In this document: in pieces, positions 37,422 to 50,217 of the stretch
How the letters are laid out: every line of letters begins with the position of its first letter
How positions within the stretch are numbered: the stretch's first letter is position 1
NCBI GenBank assembly: GCA_000499405.2
Contig: HG738137.1
Coordinates: 19,554,603-19,618,602 of the forward strand
DNA length: 64,000 nucleotides
DNA from: Onchocerca volvulus
Lineage: Eukaryota; Nematoda; Chromadorea; Rhabditida; Onchocercidae
Direction of reading: 5' to 3'
Translations under genes and position numbers: made by a program
The notes under the pieces: generated by a model
The model's database searches: none
What the model was told of the DNA's origin: nothing
What the model saw: the letters and a program-made list of their open reading frames with translations, nothing else

Positions 37422-38832
37422 AGATGTGTGTTGGTAAAGAGATAAAGATTTTAACAGAAAAATATCTTGCAGTGGCCAAAAAATTAGAAAAAAAACTAAG
37501 ATCATGATATGGTTGGATAGGTTGGAGAAGTAGAGGTATTTTGCAGCACATAGACAATTACAATGCACATGATATTTGGTGTAGACATTTGTATTAAAGC
37601 AAAGCGTGATAAAGTTGGGGTATAGCGGTGAAAATCGGTCATTGCAAAGATTACGGGAACTTTTATTTTGAAGACAGCGATTATTTCAGTCTTATTCATT
37701 TGGGAAGATAGCTCATGCTAATGAAATATCATTGATGTTAATCAAACTGAATAAAATTTGTGAGGGATGTAGCCAACGAATACTAAATGAGTGAGTTCGG
37801 TTCAAAATCAGTATGCATATTATCTAATTCCTTGGAGTTCTCATATCATTCTTTATTACTTAGGAAACACATGGATTCAGAAAAATCAACGGCTAACTAA
37901 AGAAATAAGATCTAGATATTTCTTTTCTTTTTTTGTCATGTTAAATGATTAGCATGGAAAATTGCGCATTTAGGACACACAGATATCGCAAAATCTGGTA
38001 ATAAGGTAGATGTGACACCTGTAAAGGACTTCTATATCAATAAATTTCATAAAATTCTCTGACTTTTTATAATCTTATTTCACAATACAAATCGAATTTT
38101 GCTTCACAATACAAAGAAATGAATTCTATACAAATAATTCGAGTGATTCGATTTATCTTTCGATTTTTTAATCGGCGATTTCAATATTTTGAAGATATCT
38201 CTTGCGAGCACAAGGTAGGAAATTACTCTTCCAGTGATTAATGTTAGTTTTTTGGAGAAACTAAAATATATGGTGCGAGTTACTGCTTTCACCTGCTTCA
38301 TCTTGTATTTATTTGTAGTTCAAACAATCCTTTTTTGTGAAAAAAGAGAAATCGACATATAGAACAGAAGTTTGCGCGTAATGTCTATATTGGCATAAAT
38401 TAATGCAGCGGAAGTAAATACTTTAAGATTAACATGTAAATAATTGACCATTCAACAAACATTGAGCAAACTGTAGTGTCGGTTTTACTCTAAAACATAC
38501 AATTAAGGGAAAAACAACCAAACTGTGATGGATAAGAGTAAAACAGTACATCTTTTAATCGAGAAATTGTGGGGTCGAGCTCTGGGGAATTGTCAGCAAG
38601 TTTTGATCCGCAGATTTCTGAATGGGAAAACTCAACTAGCTTAGCTAGTTATTACATAGTAGATAAAGAGAATTTGTGAACTGAAATGTCTAAGAAACCT
38701 AAGGAAAAGAAATCAACGGAGATTCTGTAAATAGTGACGTGTGCAAGCAGGGAATCAAACAGCTCAATGGGTGAGAAGTTGCGGAATTAAAGAAATACAA
38801 AGAGAATAACGACTACTCGTACAAGGAATACT
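37422..38832. other. Convergent intergenic region, UTP18 and importin-5 3' ends
   Basis: The two genes end tail to tail. I see no exon, RNA gene or repeat in this 1.4 kb. Short open frames on the minus strand (37,502-37,699 and 38,104-38,301) have no recognisable content. Confidence 0.5.
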
Positions 38833-41800
38833 TCAAGTTAGCAACCGATGTAATGTCGTCATTTGGGATTCGGTCAAGCCTGCGCCACCAATCACAGCTT
38901 CAAAAAGACTTTTATCTGCCTGCAAAAAAAGATTTTGAATAGCAAAGTTACGGTTCTGTCTCTTGCTCTATAGTTCAACTCGACTGATTTCAACCGTATA
39001 AAAATTAATAGAAAAATTATCAATAATTGGATTCACAAGATTTCATCACCCATTTAAAGCCAACTACTGGAGATCAAATATCACAAAAAAATAAATTATT
39101 CAGTAATAAAGAAATAACTTGACAGCGAGTTAAAGCTTTACAGTAATCTATATCATTATAAAGGGAATTTTTGTCATGAAAAGAAAATGGAGAAAGGAGT
39201 AATAGTGTTGAAACAAATCAAATTCTTTAAAAAAACAAATTCGAAAATGTACCTGCATGAATTTCAATATGTTGACCAAGCGATGTTTAACATTATTTTT
39301 ATCAATGCAATCATCAAACGCTCCTTTCTCAAAGGCTTGCACAATAACGGTTAATATTCGAGGAAGATTGGAATTGTTTTCGCCCAAGACTAAGGGATTA
39401 TTACTGAAACATCAATAAGCTTGACATAATTTCGAAATTTCCTCAATGTTAATTCTGGTGCTGTTCATTTCCGAAATGTAATGTACAATGTATTATGCTT
39501 ATCGACAAAACAAAAATGCTATTATGGTTGGACATCGAGAAGGAAGTTACGAAAATTTCAGAAGGTTTAGAAATACTAACTTCAAGTCGCGGACTAAAAT
39601 TAAAGACCAAATAAAAAATCAAAAAGATACCTTTCAATAAGATCAGCAAAATACCCGTAAACATGCGGTGCTTCGTCTGGATCATCCCAAATCGGAAGCC
39701 AACTCAGGAATGTCGGTATAACCTATTGAAGAATAATAGCGTGTAATTAAATGAATAAAAAAAAAAAAAAATGAATACTATGTATATTAAGGCAAAACGT
39801 GGGACAGGAAACGTTTTGTCTTAATGCATATATTTTAATTAATTTATTTTTTTTCAAATGCACATAGTATGTATTCATTATTTTTCATTAGAAAAAAAAA
39901 ATATGAAATTACTGTTTATGCATTAATGAAGGCACATCAGGCCGTCAAGTGTTTAGCTATGCGGATCTATAGATACATGGTAAATAAACAAATAAGTATG
40001 AATGTAAATAAATAAATCAAATAAATTATATGCTTCGCTTGACAACTTCATTTTAAGCATTCTTCTGGAGTGCTGGAATAGTAATTTCATGAGAATCGAT
40101 AGCACCGAATCAAAATTATTTAATTCCAGCATCCAAATTAGTTTCATTCTCGTATAAGAATAAAGAGGTCAACGACCAATATGGAAAAACATATAAAATG
40201 AACTACAGTAAATCAAAGATACCGCATTCACATCGACCATCGAAGAATTATATTTCAGGATTTTGGCAACAGCACTAATCGCATTTTCAGTTGCTACATT
40301 TCCTTCTTCGGTAGATCTGGCATCTGCTCTTGAAATCATATTTGCAAGATGCGACAAAGCGTCTACAAAATCTAATATTTTGGAAAAATGTAGCATACAA
40401 TTTTAAGCCTTTTCTGGCTTAAATTTTATTTTAAGCCTTTTAATTTTAAGCCTACAATTTTAAGCCTTTTCTGCTCTAAGAGGAATTTATCAAGGTTGAG
40501 TGTCTCTAACTAAATTTTCAATTTATTTGTGCATAACCATAAAAATCGAAATCGTTTTTTCTAATCGATAGTTTCACGTTTAGTCATCTCCAGTTACTTA
40601 AAAAATTATATGTTTCAAATAACTGAAGTTAAGTAATTAATTTGACAAATAATTAATCGACAGTCTATATTTTATTTCAAATTTCCACTGACATTATAAT
40701 CCTCATCTTTTCTCTCTTTTTTCATCTACTTTTTAAGTTCTGACCAACTTTTCTAAGTTTAGATTTACATTTCCTTTCCTATCCTTTATATTTAGCAATT
40801 GCGCTTCTTCAGTTTCTGTAATATTCTCACAAAAATTCTTACCTGCGCAAGCCTGTGCATAACTACTGCTACCATACTGTCCCATGACCCCAAATCCATA
40901 TGCTGCACTTTGACGAACTTCAGGATATTCGTCGGAGAGAGCAGCAAGCATAGGACCATAAAAAGATGAATGATATTTAACACTTGCTTCACCACCATAT
41001 TCAATTAAATCATCGAATATGCAAATTGCCCATTGCCTTTCACTGTAGTACCTTCGTGAATCCAACAACGGGATAAAATGGTTTACCAGTTTTTCAAAAT
41101 ATGGAACGAAGTTTTGGCCATATGCTTTGAAAAGGCAATGCATAATATCTGAAATACGTGCCAATACACCTGCTTCCTCTTCTAACTCCTCACTTAACGC
41201 TTCTACTGCATCCTCTTCGTCATCATCTTCGTCTTTATGTTTTCCACGTTCTATAGCTCGTTCAGAATATTCGATCATTTGTTGATTGACAATGCTAAGG
41301 ATTAATTCCAACTGCTCCTGCGTAATCAGCGATGGACCCAATTCCTCAATACATTGTGCTACTCCATGAAGTTGATCAGCAAGCACTTCTTTATCATGTT
41401 CTCCATCAATAGCTTCTTTGTATGCTGATATAACGGCATTCCAAAGCTGTGTTCTAAATTGATCACCTCTACTGCGAGCACATTCCAGTAAACATGGGAA
41501 AATATCAGCGGCTGCAGAACGGACGGCTGCAATATTCGTTTAAGCAATAAATAAATTTATAAAGTGAAATATTCCTTTAAAATCTCTACAACTTCAAAAA
41601 AAAAAAAAAAAAAAAAGCGAGAAACTCGCTATTTTATTTCGCACAATAATTTTTGAGACAATTGTTTAGAAAATAGGAATAAATGTATAATATTTACTGA
41701 CCGTCATGAAACATGAACTTAAGATGAGGAAGCATTAGCTGGGTAACCGATTCGATATAAGGGCTGAATGCTGATTTAAGTTCACGTGCATAGCACACAA

Positions 41801-44800
41801 GCATTTCGCAGGCAGTGGCTTTGTCTTCCAATCCAGCTGTTTTTATGCCTGAATTTTTTTTTTTTAAATTTCTCATTTTTTAAGCAAAAGTTCAAAAGTT
41901 AGTGAGAAATTAAGAGAATCTAATTCTTCACATAATCAAAAACTGTCATACCGCTTATTTCGATAATAGAAAAACAAAAGAACAACTTACCGAACATTTT
42001 CTGATCACCCAGAGGAACAAAATTCCAATCTGGATCCTCTTCCTGACTGGCAATGTCTTCGTCATTCATCAAAGTAACATCAGGCTTGATTGATGCAGCT
42101 CGTAATACTGGAGGCATCACAAGCGGCAAATAAGCAGCAAATTCTTCACCAAGAATTTTACATATCCGCGCCCAAGCACTAATCATGTAAGATATCTATA
42201 AAATTTTAAATAACCATCAAAATTGGAAAATTTTTATCAAAACTAATTCAAAGAAGTAAATAAAGCAGTGTAAAAGTAATTTCTCCGAAAGAAGAAATAT
42301 TTGAAACTGATACTCAAACTCAGACAAGATTTTCAAAACAATAGTTTTGATAATGAAAGTAGAATTTCAAATAACTTCCAAAGAACTGATTTGAAACTAT
42401 CGACTTTATTAGATGAAATAATTTATACTTGTGGATCATCCGTTGAAATCTGCTCAAACTGAGCCTGATTGGCCAACAGCATCTGCATTATTTCATTCGC
42501 ATCTTTGGCAAACTACAAATAAAACTTAAAGAAAATAACAAATGCTTCAATAAATTTAAAAAAAATTATAAATATGTGAATCTAAAATGAAGTAAAAGTC
42601 GTATGAAAGAAACAAACCTTTTCCTTTCCTACTGCTAATCCGATCAGAGATATACATTCGATAGTCTTACCACGAAGAGTATTCAATTCATCGACATTCG
42701 AATTTTGTAAAATATACTTTAATGGAGGCATCAAGCTTAAAAAAAAAAAAAACAAATCTAGAATTTCGAGAAACTTTCTAATCAGTGGCATCGAATTTTA
42801 AACCTTCAGCTAAATTTTCTGATAAGGGAACATTCAATGGCGTCACGGATGCCTGCAACCATATTTTTAACTAAACTATTTATATTAACAAAATTAAACC
42901 TGTCGTAAAATGTAATAAATTGGTCCTGAGCAGCGTCAGCAACTGATGCTATCGTTGTAATAACTTGTTCCAGCACAAGCTTCTTGCCACGTTCCAAAAG
43001 CTTAAAATATTTCAAATATTGAAAAAACGTATGATAAAAAACAAATTTCGAGAATAGAATGCGATTCACAATCACCAAATGAACTATTAAATCCTAACGA
43101 GTTCTACTTAAAACCTTTTGATAGTTTCAAGAAAAACTAAAATCAATACCTGCTTGAAAGTATGGTCCAGAACAAACTCCAATTTCTCCATTATTTGGGG
43201 AAGATAAATTGTAATAATATTTTTTGGACAGTCTTCACTAAAGTTGACAAGTGCAGCTCCAGCGTGAGCCGCAACGCGTGGACAAGTTAGATCAATCAGA
43301 AGTGTGCATAAACCATTGACGACCTGGAAATTTATATCAGTATTATGATGTCTTTGTTTCGAAACTTATGGAATGACTTATAACGATAATTATAAATCTC
43401 AAGTAGACACAAATACTAATAAGTTGACAAAATTTGAATTGACAAATAAGCCACCTTTTCATGGCACTTCTTCTGAAGTGTCGGTGAAAAATCACTTGAC
43501 ATTTGTCCCAGAGCGTTACAAGCTGCATATCGCACACGCGGATGCTGAAATTGGCTAATCGGAAGTAATGATGAAGAAAAAAACTGATAAAATTGCAAAG
43601 AGAAGGGTCCAGAATTTGACTTACGGGATCTCCTAGAAATGGCAGAATACTGTTGACGATTTCTTCAATAAGTGGCTCCATCTGACGCTTACAACCTTCT
43701 CCAACGGTAGAGATTCCCATTACTGCTGCATGTCGGTTTTTCCAATTGTCGACTAAAATCTCGTTCAATTTATCATAGTAAATAGTGTGGTAGAAAAAAG
43801 ACTCCAAAGCAAGAATCAATTAAAGAGGAAGAATTTAAGAAAAATGAAAATGAACCATCTTGCATCATACGCGGTACAATATGCAAAAACGAATTTAGTA
43901 CAAATTTGCCTCCCAAACTGCATGATATACGATCCAATGATGACTCTCCAATACCAGCATTACTAAATATTTCGGAATTATAGATTATGAAATTCCAATG
44001 CTGAATCATTGACACTGTACACAATTATTATTTTAAAAAAATTAAAGCAAACTTACTCCTCTCCACTATCTTCATCAGCATTGTCGCAACTCAACCATTC
44101 TTCTGTGTCATCGTCAAGTTCAGTCATCAGATCTAGACATTGTTCTACTGAAACAAGTTGTACATCGATCTCTCATACTATGTATCCAAATCAAATAAAT
44201 ATAGATTTCGGCAAAAGATGGGTTCCGTGGAATTTACCTGCTATTCAGAAAACCAATTGCAAGAAAATGCTTCAGTGTAAAATGTTATCCCGATCAGCAA
44301 ACTTACACAAAACTGGAATAAAGGATGATGCTTTCTTCTTGACTATACCAGTAGCATTCTCACATAATGATACCATCACTTCAAGTGCGCTATGCCGATA
44401 TGAATCATCCTTTTGCACATCTGCGACTGTCTGGAGGTACATAAAAATCGATTGAGAATATGTAAATAAAAAGGATTACAGGGATTTAGGACTTGAGTAT
44501 ATAAATCATCTTTATGATATTGATGTAGATTACAAAATATTGAATTCATTAAATATAGCAATGAAAATATATGTTTGAGTTTCCCGATATTGCTGACTAA
44601 ATATTATGACATTTAGAATTGGAATAAAAAATATTCAAGTTAGCTAAACATTGGAGTTTATAATTTAAGAGAAACGAAAATTCAACAAAAAAAGTCTTAT
44701 AGTTTTTTTTTTTTTTTTTTTTTGTCTATGTAGAAGTCAGTGATGCATTCATTTCTTTAAACATTGGCATGATATCCTTCACAAGCGATTAGTCAGGACG

Positions 44801-47045
44801 GTGAAAAAATTGTATAATGGTACTGACTTCAATTATTCAGTTTCCAAGTAGTGTACTGAAACTGCTATATTTCTGATTCATATATTTTTAAATGAAATAA
44901 GATGAAAAATATTATGAACGGTGTACTATGAAATGACAAATAAAAAAATATATAAATATTACCGATGTGCAGAGTGTAAATACATCATTGAGATGTGGTT
45001 GTAAAGTTTTCGGGACACTTGTTGCAAGATCTCCCAAACACTGTAATGGTACATCATCATCATCTTCCGTAGCTACTACATGCTGACAGACCTGTAACAA
45101 TCCACTTTTTAATATTTTAAGAAACAATGACATGAAAAAATCAATATCAACGAAAAAAATATCGATGATGAGTAGGGAAGGCGATAAAGAAAGTAGAAAA
45201 TTTGGTAAACATATAAAAAATCTAATTCACCTGAATGACTGCAGGAACTTGGTCAGAAAGAGATTTGATAACTTTGTTATCCTCTTCATTTTCACACATG
45301 AAAGCAACATATGCGCGTACTGCGGCCGTTCTAACCGATCCATTACTACCATAAAGCAATGATGATTGGAACATCTGTTTAATTCCAGGAAGATAGCGAT
45401 CTTGATCACAACCAAAAACAGATGGGACATTTCTGTAAAATATATTCACTAAATGCGTATCAATTTCTGAATAATAAGAAATAGCATTTTTACAATGTTA
45501 TGGAATAGATCTTGAATTATGTGATCGAAAATCCAGATTTTTTTACTATACAATGATGGAAGATAATATACTAAGTGAATATATTTTCATTTTTTCGTAT
45601 ATATTTTCATATATACGAAAATTTAAATCAAATCTTTTCATCCACAAAAAAGTAAAGTTTATTATGAGAAAAGAAAAACAAGGAATATTTTCTTTTTCAA
45701 CAAGAGCAGTTGAAATTTCTATTCTATCAATAGTAAGATATTTTATCAATCACTTGGGTGTTTCAGTAAACTGATCCATCATTAATTCTCAAATTAAATG
45801 AAGTATGACCCATAAAACGAAGCAACCAACTCACTCCAATAAAATCATGCCTGTTTCCCGTAACGTAGCGGCATCTGAAGAAGCACATAATTCCAAGAAC
45901 TGAATAACACCTGACCAACTTTGGCGTCCTGTTTCGGCTTCTAAGAATTTTTTTTTGAACATTTCGTTGAAAAGTCGAAAACAAAGTAAAAATTATAAAT
46001 AATAAGGCCGAAAAACAAAATTATTGATTTTAACTCGATTAGAAAGATTAAGTGTGGAAAGATTCCCGAACCCCAGTTCGCAAGAGTATTGCGAATATCC
46101 CGGAATTAATCCAATTCAACCATATATGAATCAAGGATCTCAGTCCTTTAAAACTTGATTTTCAGCAGTTGAAAGTGTTTCAATACATCAAAACCGAAAA
46201 CTCCAAGTATATGTCACAATCAAAAGATTTTTAACCAGATCAAAAAAATTCAGCAGGAAAAAAAATTAAATCAAAAATAAAATCAAATACCTATGGTAGA
46301 TCGGGCAACTTCGGCGATAACATCAGTCAAACGTTTTCGCAATATGGCATTTTGCTCTTCGGTTGCTGATTTTAAAAGCTGTTCACAAAACTGCTGCTGA
46401 TTTTCCTTAGACCAAGCAGGCCATAGTTCATCCCATTTGTTTGACAAAATTCTTCGCATTAGTACCAGACATAATGACCGTGCCTGAAAATTACGGTATT
46501 CTAAAACGAAATACATTCGGAACATCCAAGTTCCAATTATTGGCAAGGAAGTACTTGATTATTATGACCTTTGTATCATCTCGAAAATATCGATGAATAT
46601 ATAATTTTCCTCAAAAAAAAAATGTATAGTATTTGCAGCGCAATATGCTTGCTAGCTAATTAAGAGTGGATAAAATATTCTTTACTCTTTTATCCTTTAT
46701 TTGAATTCCCTCCATCAAGCAGATTGATTACTTAGATCGAAAAGAAAAACAAATGATAGTAAATTATTTTCTTTTGTAAGATATTATAAACTATTACCTG
46801 ACAAAATTTTTGTAAAATCCTGTTCCTAAAAATTGCATAAAAACAAAAAAAAAGAAAAAAAAAGAAAACACTCAGTGAAACTTCACCTCGATACCAGCAC
46901 TCTGGTCCATAAATAATTGAAATAGCATCTGAGCCTTTGGCAACAATTCAATCTGATCATACTGTTTTTCTGCTTCTTTTCTTGCTTCGTTTTCAGGGTA
47001 AAGCATGCGAGTGATTAAATTATTGAAATCTTGCAAACTAGTCAT
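38833..47045 (-). CDS. imb-3: Importin-5 / karyopherin beta-3 (IMB-3, RanBP5)
   Basis: Twenty-one exons give 1,106 aa; in transcript order: 47045-46887, 46483-46291, 45940-45835, 45432-45231, 45091-44963, 44430-44307, 44147-44057, 43962-43856, 43752-43625, 43544-43455, 43323-43150, 43000-42900, 42735-42618, 42512-42429, 42195-41991, 41848-41702, 41526-40843, 40371-40223, 39722-39631, 39403-39253, 38919-38833. HEAT-repeat solenoid segments align along the whole of IPO5 (about 1,097 aa in human). Conserved stretches include [62 protein letters not shown] and [13 protein letters not shown]. An acidic loop ([14 protein letters not shown]) lies in the large exon 17. The protein binds RanGTP and carries ribosomal proteins and other cargo into the nucleus. 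ATG 47045 follows an acceptor-like TTTTCAG ending at 47,105. The C-terminal exon is small and less conserved, so it is the least certain. Confidence 0.93.
39770..39879. repeat. Palindromic (MITE- or miRNA-like) element in an imb-3 intron
   Basis: The inner arms ATTAAGGCAAAACGT (39,786-39,800) and ACGTTTTGTCTTAAT (39,811-39,825) pair with one wobble around a 10-nt loop, and weaker pairing extends outward (TATGTAT/ATGCATA). Outer complementary ends AATGAATAC and GTATTCATT bound a block of about 110 bp. The right-hand side contains a T-rich spacer. Confidence 0.7.
40396..40473. repeat. Short interspersed duplication with TTTTAAGCC motif
   Basis: A 21-bp unit occurs at 40,396 and again at 40,453. 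Its core TTTTAAGCC appears four times (40,401, 40,429, 40,444 and 40,458). It sits in the imb-3 intron just upstream, in transcript sense, of the exon 40,371-40,223. Confidence 0.8.
45592..45621. repeat. 11-bp inverted repeat in an imb-3 intron
   Basis: TTTTCGTATAT and ATATACGAAAA flank an 8-nt spacer within the intron 45,433-45,834. Confidence 0.7.
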
Positions 47046-50000
47046 ACTCTCAGAATTACACAATTTTTGGGGCTCTTTGTATAACAGACAACAAACGGAA
47101 AGACCTGAAAATGCGAAAATTGGATAATTTGAAGGAATTAGGCAGAAGTGAAAGAAATATATTACGATTATATTGTATTCAACATTCAAATAGAAACTAT
47201 TTATAAACTAATACAAAGTCTGATGACACTCCACAAATAACATCCAACAATTCAAAGATTATAATTTGTTAAGAATGCCATCCATATACTGCAGACATTT
47301 CAAACATTTCTTTATAAAAGGGAAAAAAATTAAAAGACTAATTTATCTAAGAGGACAAGTTAAAGAAGTTATCTATGTCCCGAAAAAACATATTAAAATA
47401 AATTACTTTAACTTTCATTGATTACTGCGACAAGTTAATGATAAAGGCATTCATAAAATCAGATCAAATTATTTCATTCTATTCATATAGAATGAATCTT
47501 TGAGATACTGAAATATATATTGAAAGTTCCACTCGATCGAAACGATTTAAACATTTACACGCTATAACGTCTTTCGAGATACTCAGATGGAAGTAAATGA
47601 ATTGAATAATTGGATGGTCAAGAGAGAACCAAAAAAAAAAAAATATCACGAATTATGTTCGAAGAGTGTTGCAAATAATAGGCCAATCCAAGGGCATGAT
47701 GAAAATGCGTCTCAATACAATCTCCTTTTTGTACGGCTAATTTCTACAGGAAGATAAATTCTTTGACGATGTAAGCATTTCTACCTTCAACTATCTCACT
47801 ATTTCAAGGAATTTGTGAGCAACTTAGCAACTAGAAAACATACAATTTAGCTGATTTGTCATCTGCCAACATTCATATTTTCTAGTTCAGTCGTCCTATC
47901 TCAAAATAATGAAAATTCGAGCAATACTCATGAATACAGCACATAGCATTTCCATTGAAATCAATCAAGTAAGAAAAAAGATGAGAACTTATTTCATATA
48001 AGCATTCTAAAGTTTCCGCACTAATATATTAATTTTAAATAATAACAGTCTTGCATATTTTTTCAAAGCATTTTCCTTTGCCATACATGAAATCTTATAT
48101 GCATTTCTCAGGCCAAATTCATTTCTTTGTAAAGACTCAAGAAAGATGAATTACAAGTCTCTCTCATTTCCTTCAGTTCCCTTGAAAAAAACTCTCTCTG
48201 TCACAATCTTATCACCAAGAATATTCACGTGTCTAAGATTCATCTCTGCACTCAATGATAAGCTTTTACTTTCTCGATAAAGATAACATTTCATTATCGG
48301 ATTGCTAATACAATGTGTAACTTTTGATTATCTTTGAATTAAACAAACAATTAGCTGAGAACCAATTCACTGCATTGATTAAGTAGCAAATTCACTGATA
48401 ACTGAATAGAAAGAGAGAAAATTCTGAACTTTGACTTCATTTCCAAACAGCTATGGCACTCCGTTGAAATCAGTCCCCCAATGTCTACATCAGTAATATT
48501 GAAATTTCGGGCATTTGAGTCGCATTCCATGCTTTTCTGCCACTCTCGGTCTACTTTCACGCCTTCTCCAGAAATCATTTCAACTTTTATTATCAAAAAT
48601 GTAAACAATTAGCAGATGGATAACTTATCAGTTGATCTCACTGCATGACAACAAGAAAGAGCTACTCGTAATCAAGAAAAACAAGAAAATCACACATAGC
48701 AATGCTCACAGGCCAACATCTAAGCCTAGACTAATGAGCCTTGAAAGGGCCAACTTAAAACCATCCTCTCGCATAGCCTATTACTTTGCCTACTTTTCAT
48801 TTCTTATTTCGAAATTTGTCTCCTATTGCAGCACTATACTGACAAAGTAAGTTCTTCCTAGCCTGAAAAGAGCGCACAATTCAAGTAACACATATCCACA
48901 GATAAAGTACGTATACATGTAGTATCTTAGGATCAACCTTTCGTCCTTCATCCTGATCTGAATGATTTGGGAAATCCTTTCCTCTGATCCGTCTCGAGAT
49001 GAAATACAGAACGCCAAGTATCTTTCCAAGATCTGTAGAAGCGTATTGCAGTCTGGATGGAACAGTCCCGATATATCCCGGGATATTGCTGATGTTTATT
49101 CCCAATTCTCATCGTATTCTAATTGTTTATAATTAGGACAAGAAAATTCACGGTTTTGAGATCAAATTTATTTACATGCATTACATATTTTGTTGCATGA
49201 AAATGCGAATTCACAATATTAGTTATGAGGTAGTTATGTTGAATACAGTATGATAAACAGGACGAAACTTGTTTCGATCTGTTGTTATGCTCCATTTGTA
49301 TGATATATCTATTCGTATTCTCTCCCAGTTGTCTTTTTCCATTTCATCTGTTCTCTGAAAGTTAAAGTGTAGAGAGAATATAAAAATAAAGATGAATTTC
49401 AACGAAGCATTCTATCCCATGCATCATTGATTGATTTTAGAATGTTTGAAATTTGCAAATTTGAACATCTCTTCTGATTTCTCATATTAGTACTGAGTTT
49501 CTTTCTCTTCAGAATGGCATCGATCGCAAAATAGCTTTGATGGATCGCAGTGGAACTGTAATAATTCTGCAATTAAAGTTTTAAATGTTTTTCTCTTTTT
49601 ATGAAAAATAACTAGGCATTCTTCAAATTGCATCAGTTTTCTAAATGATAGAAAAGAATGAACAATCATTCAAGTCGTTAGTTCCCCATAACTAAATTCT
49701 TTTCTTAAAAAAATAATTTATGTTAGAAGTTACATGTTTGAAAATTCTCTTACCGCTTTCTTCAACTAGTTTAGTGTAATTTTTCTTAATTAGGAAAAAT
49801 TGTTGACTATTAAACTACTCATCAGTTGAAAAAAATAGATGAGATGACCTATTTCAACTATTGTGAAATTTTGTAGCACTACTTACGAATAAAATGTATT
49901 CTTTTTAGAACGCTTTATCAAGTTTCCCTCAATAATACCACTGTTATTTGCAAATTGTTTTCTTTCTTTCACTCTCCGTAGTAAAACAAATTGGTTAGAA

Positions 50001-50217
50001 TGGTTTACAGTTATCTTTCGAAAGAGAGAAAAGCAACCAATAATTGCAGAAGCGTGTCTGTAGGGAAGATATTAAATGGCATTCTCGTACTTGATGTTCC
50101 ATTTCCTTTCTTCATCACTTCTGATTTTTCGTCTAAATTTTCTTGCATTTTGTGCATTTGTGTTGATTTCAGTTATTTCAAGAATATTTTCAGGTGAAGT
50201 AGTGGCATCATTGTGTA
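47046..50217. other. Divergent upstream region, importin-5 and GST
   Basis: These 3.2 kb separate two divergent starts and should hold both promoters. TTTTCAG on the minus strand (plus 47,105-47,111) is the likely 5' acceptor of imb-3. I found no exon with family similarity. The minus-strand frame at 48,881-49,105 looks somewhat less random (it includes NISNIPGYIGTVPSRLQYAS) but is unrecognised and unsupported by splice context. The rest is AT-rich with A runs. Confidence 0.5.
50183..50193 (+). promoter_or_regulatory. Probable trans-splice acceptor of the GST gene
   Basis: AATATTTTCAG ends 24 nt before the GST ATG. It is a strong nematode acceptor and no coding exon lies upstream, which fits a spliced-leader site. 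Confidence 0.6.

Noticed and set aside
43373..44455. Plus-strand open frames overlapping importin-5 exons
   Set aside because: They are antisense shadows of the imb-3 exons, which are well supported by family similarity.
48881..49105. Minus-strand open frame between importin-5 and GST
   Set aside because: Unrecognised, no neighbouring exon with compatible phase; most likely chance.
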